Shown: one piece after another, positions 5,003 through 8,809 of the stretch
How the letters are laid out: each line of letters starts with the position of its first letter
Position numbering within the stretch: position 1 is the first letter of the stretch
Assembly: GCA_051881395.1 (NCBI GenBank)
Contig: JBJEPU010000140.1
Coordinates: forward strand, 1-8,809
Direction of reading: 5' to 3'
Length of the DNA stretch: 8,809 nucleotides
Origin: Fimenecus sp051881395
Lineage (GTDB): Bacteria; Bacillota; Clostridia; Oscillospirales; Acutalibacteraceae
Translations under genes and position numbers: made by a program
The notes under the pieces: generated by a model
What the model was told of the DNA's origin: nothing
Seen by the model: the letters and a program-made list of their open reading frames with translations, nothing else
Databases searched by the model: none

Positions 5003-7043
5003 GCAAAAACCGCTGTGGAAGGTGCTGTGCGTGTTCGCCGCCATCTTTTTGGTGCTGTCGATATTTTTGGGCGTGATTTTTCAGTTTTACATCACGCCGA
5101 AGGCGGCAGAGAACACATTGGGGTACTATTCTGTCAATTGTAAAAAATCCGAACAGAAGTTTACAATTCCTGACAGCGACTTTGTACTGTGCCAGAGCTT
5201 TCAAGCCAAGGATTCGATAAGCGGTTACGAGATTTTTGTCGGGTTTACCGAGGAAAAGCTCGCAGAACGCAACGCACTGTCGTTGGACGGCTCTTGGATT
5301 GACATCAACGGCAATTTGCGCATTCGTCTGCTGGACAGCAACGGGACTGTTTTGGACGATTATGTCTTAGACCATGAGCAGTTGAATGCTGCATGGTATT
5401 TCGGCAGAATTATCCGAAATTTTGACAGCTTGATTTCCGGCAATGTGCGCGGTCAGACCTATACGCTTGAAATCACAGGTGATTTTCCGAAAAATGCCGG
5501 ACTTTGCTTTTACGGAAGCGATTATGATTGTTATTTGGACGGCGAATGGACAGCGAACGGTGTGCCACGGCAATCGGATATGACATTTTATATCCTTTCC
5601 CCCATATACACGATGGCGCGATTGTTGTTTTTGGCGTTTTCTGCGGGGCTTTTGGCGGCGTTTACCATTGTGTATTTTTGTGCTTATGTGTTCCGAGCGA
5701 AAAAACATACGCTGTTTTTTGTAACGGTTTTGATAATGGGGATAGGGTATACGGCCTTAATTACGCCTTTCGGTGTGCCGGATGAGGTTGCACATTATTA
5801 TACAGCTTACCGTTTTGCCAACACGATAAGCGGTACAGAGCAAACGGAAACGCCGGACAAAACCGTGTATATCCGTGCTTGTGATACAGACTATAACGGC
5901 GTTATCAGCACTTTTTACGGAAAAGTGCTTGTACCGACTGTTTCCACATATGCCACGGTGATAAATAATATTTTGGGCGTGGAGGAGAATCAAGAACAAA
6001 TCGAAATCAGCAGTGATTTTATCAGTGGGAACTATGTATGTTATGCCGCTTCCGGGTTCGGCATTGCCGTCGGTAAAGTCCTGCATCTGTCTTCGTTGTT
6101 TACCTTCTATCTCGGGCGAATAATGAATTTGCTGTTGTTTGCCTTTTTGGGCGCGTGTGCGGTGAAAAAAATACCGTTTGGGAAAAATATCCTATTTGCT
6201 GTGGCATTATTGCCGTTGACCTTACAGCAAGCAGCGTCCTATTCCTATGATTCTGTCATAATTGCTTTCGCATTTTATTATCTCGCAGAAGTTTTGTATT
6301 TGGCGTATACCGCCGAAAAAATCCGCATATGGGATATTGTGCAGTTGGTGCTTTGCATGGCGGTGTTCTGTGCACCGAAAGCGGGCGTGTATATCGTTTT
6401 GCTTGCCGTACTGCCTGTGATTCTTTTCAACAAAAATCTACCGAAGAAGCAAAGCATTGCTTCTGTATGCGGCGTGGCAGTGTGTGCGTTTATATGGTTG
6501 GTGATTTTTAATATTCACCGGTTGAGTGATGCCGGTTCTTCTGCGGAAACAACCACGTATACTTTGGGGTATATTTTCAGCAATCCGAAAGCGTTTATTT
6601 CGCTTTGGGTAAATGCATACTTTGCAGAAAAGGAAACTTGGTTGTATTCCTTGTTCGGCTCTCATATGGCGTGGGCAAATCTGCGTGTTGAAAAAACTTG
6701 GGGGCTACTGTTTGCAGCGTTACTGCTGCTAAGCGGCATTCGATACGGAAAAACCGTAGAACCGCAATTACGCCGGACGGACAAACTATTTCTCGGCGCG
6801 GGCATTTTGCTTTGTATTGCAGGTTTTTGTGCGGCGGCATATTTGTGGACCCCCAACAATGCATCTTATGTGGTCGGTATGCAGCCACGGTATATTCTTC
6901 CCGTACTGCCTATGCTCCTGTTGCTTTTGCGCGTTCCGTCTCTGAAACTGAAAAAAGATATTACATCTTTTTTGAGCGTTGCATTTGTGTTGGGACATAT
7001 ATTTTATCTCGTCGATGCGTTAAATGTAACGCTGTTGGCTTGA
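4989..7043 (+). CDS. DUF2142 family polytopic membrane protein, probable GT-C glycosyltransferase
   Basis: The 684-aa protein starts at the ATG at 4989, behind GGGGAGAAGG; 18 further upstream codons are open but lie inside the DUF2304 gene. Residues 10-33 form a first membrane helix, followed by an extracellular region of about 170 residues (35-205) rich in beta-strand patterns and Gly/Asp turns. About ten more hydrophobic segments follow from residue 207. The first extracytoplasmic loop after helix three holds VPDEVAHYY (263-271); the Asp-Glu pair (D265, E266) and H269 sit where GT-C enzymes carry catalytic and metal-binding acids. YLGRIMNLLLF (374-384) is another DUF2142 hallmark. It probably takes a sugar from undecaprenyl phosphate, made by the neighbouring GT2, and adds it to a surface polymer or protein outside the cell. 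No experimental function is known to me for close relatives. A 27-base gap with no terminator separates it from the PAP2 gene. Confidence 0.82.
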   Translation: MEKTKQKPLWKVLCVFAAIFLVLSIFLGVIFQFYITPKAAENTLGYYSVNCKKSEQKFTIPDSDFVLCQSFQAKDSISGYEIFVGFTEEKLAERNALSLDGSWIDINGNLRIRLLDSNGTVLDDYVLDHEQLNAAWYFGRIIRNFDSLISGNVRGQTYTLEITGDFPKNAGLCFYGSDYDCYLDGEWTANGVPRQSDMTFYILSPIYTMARLLFLAFSAGLLAAFTIVYFCAYVFRAKKHTLFFVTVLIMGIGYTALITPFGVPDEVAHYYTAYRFANTISGTEQTETPDKTVYIRACDTDYNGVISTFYGKVLVPTVSTYATVINNILGVEENQEQIEISSDFISGNYVCYAASGFGIAVGKVLHLSSLFTFYLGRIMNLLLFAFLGACAVKKIPFGKNILFAVALLPLTLQQAASYSYDSVIIAFAFYYLAEVLYLAYTAEKIRIWDIVQLVLCMAVFCAPKAGVYIVLLAVLPVILFNKNLPKKQSIASVCGVAVCAFIWLVIFNIHRLSDAGSSAETTTYTLGYIFSNPKAFISLWVNAYFAEKETWLYSLFGSHMAWANLRVEKTWGLLFAALLLLSGIRYGKTVEPQLRRTDKLFLGAGILLCIAGFCAAAYLWTPNNASYVVGMQPRYILPVLPMLLLLLRVPSLKLKKDITSFLSVAFVLGHIFYLVDALNVTLLA

Positions 7044-7070
7044 TATATTGAAAATTTAGGAGGTTATATT

Positions 7071-7736
7071 ATGGATTTCAGTGCGTTTTCCGCGTTTGAC
7101 CATGCAGTATTTGCTTGGATTCAGGCAAATATTTGGTGTCCGTTTTTAGATGTCGTTATGCCCGTTATCACGGTTTTGGGTGAGGGCGGCTGGTTTTGGA
7201 TTGTTGTGGCAGTGCTTTTCCTGTTTATGAAAAAATACCGCAAATCGGGTGTGACCATGGCGTTTGCGCTCATTGTGATGCTGATTGTCAACGATTTGAT
7301 TTTGAAAAATGTGTTTGCGCGTGTGCGTCCGTTCAATTTCGCGGAATTTGCCGATTTGTATGCGAGTTTTCCCGTCGGGGCAAACGGCAAACCGGAGCTT
7401 TTGACCTCGTTGCCGTCGAGCTATTCGTTCCCGTCGGGGCACACCTCGTGCTCGTTTGCCGCGGCAACAGCGATACTGCTGAACAAAAAGTGGAAACCCG
7501 GCGTACCTGCCTTGATTTTGGCTGTGCTCATCGGCTTTTCGCGCAATTACTTAATGGTGCATTACCCCACTGATGTTTTATTCGGCGCGTTGTTCGGGGT
7601 TTTGTACGCTGTGCTTGCGTATTTCCTGATTGCGAAATATGTCTATCCGCCGTTTGACCGTGCCGTCGGGCAAAAGGTAGACGCGTTTTTCGAAAAGAAG
7701 TTTCATAAAAAAGAAAAAGCCGCAAAAGCGGATTGA
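7071..7736 (+). CDS. PAP2 family lipid phosphatase
   Basis: The 221-aa protein has the complete acid phosphatase signature of the PAP2 superfamily: K79-x6-R86-P87, P121-S-G-H124 and S157-R-x5-H164-x3-D168. About five to six membrane segments surround it, with the motifs in the extracytoplasmic-side loops, and a lysine-rich C-terminal tail is predicted to be cytoplasmic. Between the first two motifs is an insert (about 88-118). The likely substrate is undecaprenyl diphosphate, giving undecaprenyl phosphate, which would recycle the carrier used by the flippase and GT-C steps; phosphatidic acid or phosphatidylglycerol phosphate are alternatives that sequence alone cannot exclude. AGGAGG stands eight bases before the ATG, the strongest ribosome site of the rightward genes. 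It is the sixth gene of the same-direction row. Confidence 0.9.
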   Translation: MDFSAFSAFDHAVFAWIQANIWCPFLDVVMPVITVLGEGGWFWIVVAVLFLFMKKYRKSGVTMAFALIVMLIVNDLILKNVFARVRPFNFAEFADLYASFPVGANGKPELLTSLPSSYSFPSGHTSCSFAAATAILLNKKWKPGVPALILAVLIGFSRNYLMVHYPTDVLFGALFGVLYAVLAYFLIAKYVYPPFDRAVGQKVDAFFEKKFHKKEKAAKAD

Positions 7737-7762
7737 TTGCAATTTAGTGAGGATAAACGTTT

Positions 7763-8809
7763 ATGACTTTTCCACTCGGTAAAACCGCGGATTTGTATTT
7801 TCATGCGGACGGTACCTTCCGCATTATGCAGATTGCGGATACGCAGGACACACAGGTGACCTCGAAAGATACGCTTGCGTTTCTCGAAAAAGCCTTAGAT
7901 GAAGCCAAGCCCGATTTGGTTATCTTTACGGGCGACCAATTCAAAGGCTACGGTGTAAGTTTCTTGCTCGGTGACCGCGAAGAAAACTACAAGCGTGCCA
8001 TTGACAATTTAATTGCCCCATTGGAGGCGCGGCATATTCCGTTTTCCTTTGTATTCGGCAATCACGATGACCAAGCCTTCGGGATTCCGAAAGAAAAACA
8101 ACTCGAAATGTACCTTTCGCATAAAAACTGCATTGCCGTGGCGGGGGATACCGCTTTGCCGGGGCTTTGCAATCAATACATAAACCTGCGTTCGGCGGAC
8201 GGCGAAAAAATCCTGTTTAATCTGTATCTGATTGACTCGCTTTCCACCACGCTTGACGGCAAGTGCGCAAGCGTTACAAAAGAACAAATTGCGTGGTATC
8301 GCACGGTGCGTGACAGTTTAAAGGAACAAACGGGCGAATATGTGCCGTCTATTTTGTTCCAACATATTCCCGTGCCTGAAATGTGGGAAGTGCTCAAAGA
8401 AGTGCCGAAATCCCATAAACCGCACGCCGAGGGGTTCCGCGCGCACGCAGGAAAGTTTTATGACATTGACGAGCGATTTTTACAAAAGGGGAATTGCGAT
8501 TTCCTGTTGGAAACCCCCGCAACCCCCGCCGAAAACTCGGGCGAATTTGAAGCCGTTTCCGAAATGGGCGACACATTGGCTATGTTCTTCGGACATGACC
8601 ACAACAACAGTTTCGTCAGCCGCTATCAAAATATGCTCCTCGGTTATACACAAGGGTGTGGCTTTCATGTGTACGGACCGAAACTCGACCGCGGCGTGCG
8701 GCTGATTGACTTAAATGCTGAAAATCCGCGCGAATTTGAAACCCATACCTTGTTATATCGGGATTTGTTTACCGTGCGGGACATCAAAAACAAACCGAAA
8801 TATCTTTTG
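7763..8809 (+). CDS. Calcineurin-like metallophosphoesterase, 3' end beyond window
   Basis: From ATG at 7763 (GAGGAT about eight bases upstream) the frame stays open for 349 codons to the window edge, so the C-terminus is missing. The metallophosphoesterase motifs appear in order: IADTQ (24-28, D26), TGDQF (56-60, D58), FGNHDD (98-103), FQHIP (199-203, H201) and FFGHDHNN (275-282, H278 and H280). The usual D-x-H of the first motif is D-T-Q here. There is no signal peptide or membrane helix, so it should be cytosolic. The overall layout, with motif one near residue 25 and a long insert before the last histidines, resembles the Dcr2/purple-acid-phosphatase-like branch. The substrate is unknown. 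It follows the PAP2 gene by 26 bases with no clear terminator and may share the transcript, though its link to glycan assembly is only positional. Confidence 0.85.
   Translation, partial: MTFPLGKTADLYFHADGTFRIMQIADTQDTQVTSKDTLAFLEKALDEAKPDLVIFTGDQFKGYGVSFLLGDREENYKRAIDNLIAPLEARHIPFSFVFGNHDDQAFGIPKEKQLEMYLSHKNCIAVAGDTALPGLCNQYINLRSADGEKILFNLYLIDSLSTTLDGKCASVTKEQIAWYRTVRDSLKEQTGEYVPSILFQHIPVPEMWEVLKEVPKSHKPHAEGFRAHAGKFYDIDERFLQKGNCDFLLETPATPAENSGEFEAVSEMGDTLAMFFGHDHNNSFVSRYQNMLLGYTQGCGFHVYGPKLDRGVRLIDLNAENPREFETHTLLYRDLFTVRDIKNKPKYLL

Noticed and set aside
4770..5204. Minus-strand open frame of 144 codons across the DUF2304/DUF2142 junction
   Set aside because: It is antisense to two well-supported overlapping genes and shows no ribosome site, domain or plausible composition.
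7724..7745. Small hairpin CCGC-AAAA-GCGG at the end of the PAP2 gene, possible terminator
   Set aside because: The stem is only four base pairs, sits in coding sequence, and is followed by mixed bases rather than a T-tract.

Overview
The window looks like chromosomal DNA of a low-to-mid GC Gram-positive anaerobe, probably a gut or rumen clostridium (Oscillospirales/Lachnospirales-like). Three things point there: strong AGGAGG-type ribosome binding sites on nearly every gene, sigma-A type promoters with extended -10 elements, and the gene families present (DUF2304, DUF2142, clostridial-type Cu/Zn SOD-like protein, rubrerythrin-like protein). This placement is inference from sequence style, not from a marker gene.

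Left edge (1-81). The first 53 bases look like the terminal end of an IS3-family insertion sequence whose body lies outside the window. Immediately next to it, 56-74 is one arm plus T-tract of an intrinsic terminator whose partner arm is absent. The simplest reading is that the element landed in the loop of the terminator that once closed the leftward genes.

Leftward block (82-1315, minus strand). In order of transcription it holds a tiny half-rubrerythrin protein (80 aa, one Glu and one ExxH at rubrerythrin spacing), a cytosolic Cu/Zn superoxide dismutase-like protein started from TTG, and a small membrane-anchored protein with an Sm/SH3-like C-terminal domain. The last gene has its own excellent promoter (454-482). 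The first two look like an oxidative-stress pair.

Divergent control region (1316-1495). It holds a good rightward promoter (1400-1428), a perfect 9+9 bp inverted repeat lying across its -35 box, a weak leftward promoter, and a possible 11-codon leader peptide. The leader start codon sits in the loop of a GC-rich hairpin, and its stop overlaps the start of the first rightward gene. An 11-mer from the inverted repeat recurs just upstream of the SOD ribosome binding site.

Rightward operon (1496 to beyond 8809, plus strand). It encodes a Wzx-like flippase, a GT4 glycosyltransferase, a DPM1-like GT2 glycosyltransferase, a DUF2304 membrane protein, a large DUF2142 membrane protein (GT-C like), a PAP2 lipid phosphatase, and a calcineurin-like metallophosphoesterase cut by the window end. 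The first five genes overlap or nearly touch. Together they fit a cell-surface glycan pathway on undecaprenyl phosphate: GT4 extends a lipid-linked glycan and the flippase exports it, GT2 makes undecaprenyl-phosphate-sugar, DUF2304 anchors or flips it, DUF2142 transfers the sugar outside, and PAP2 recycles the carrier. No tRNA, rRNA or CRISPR array was seen, and no gap longer than about 180 bases lacks a called gene.
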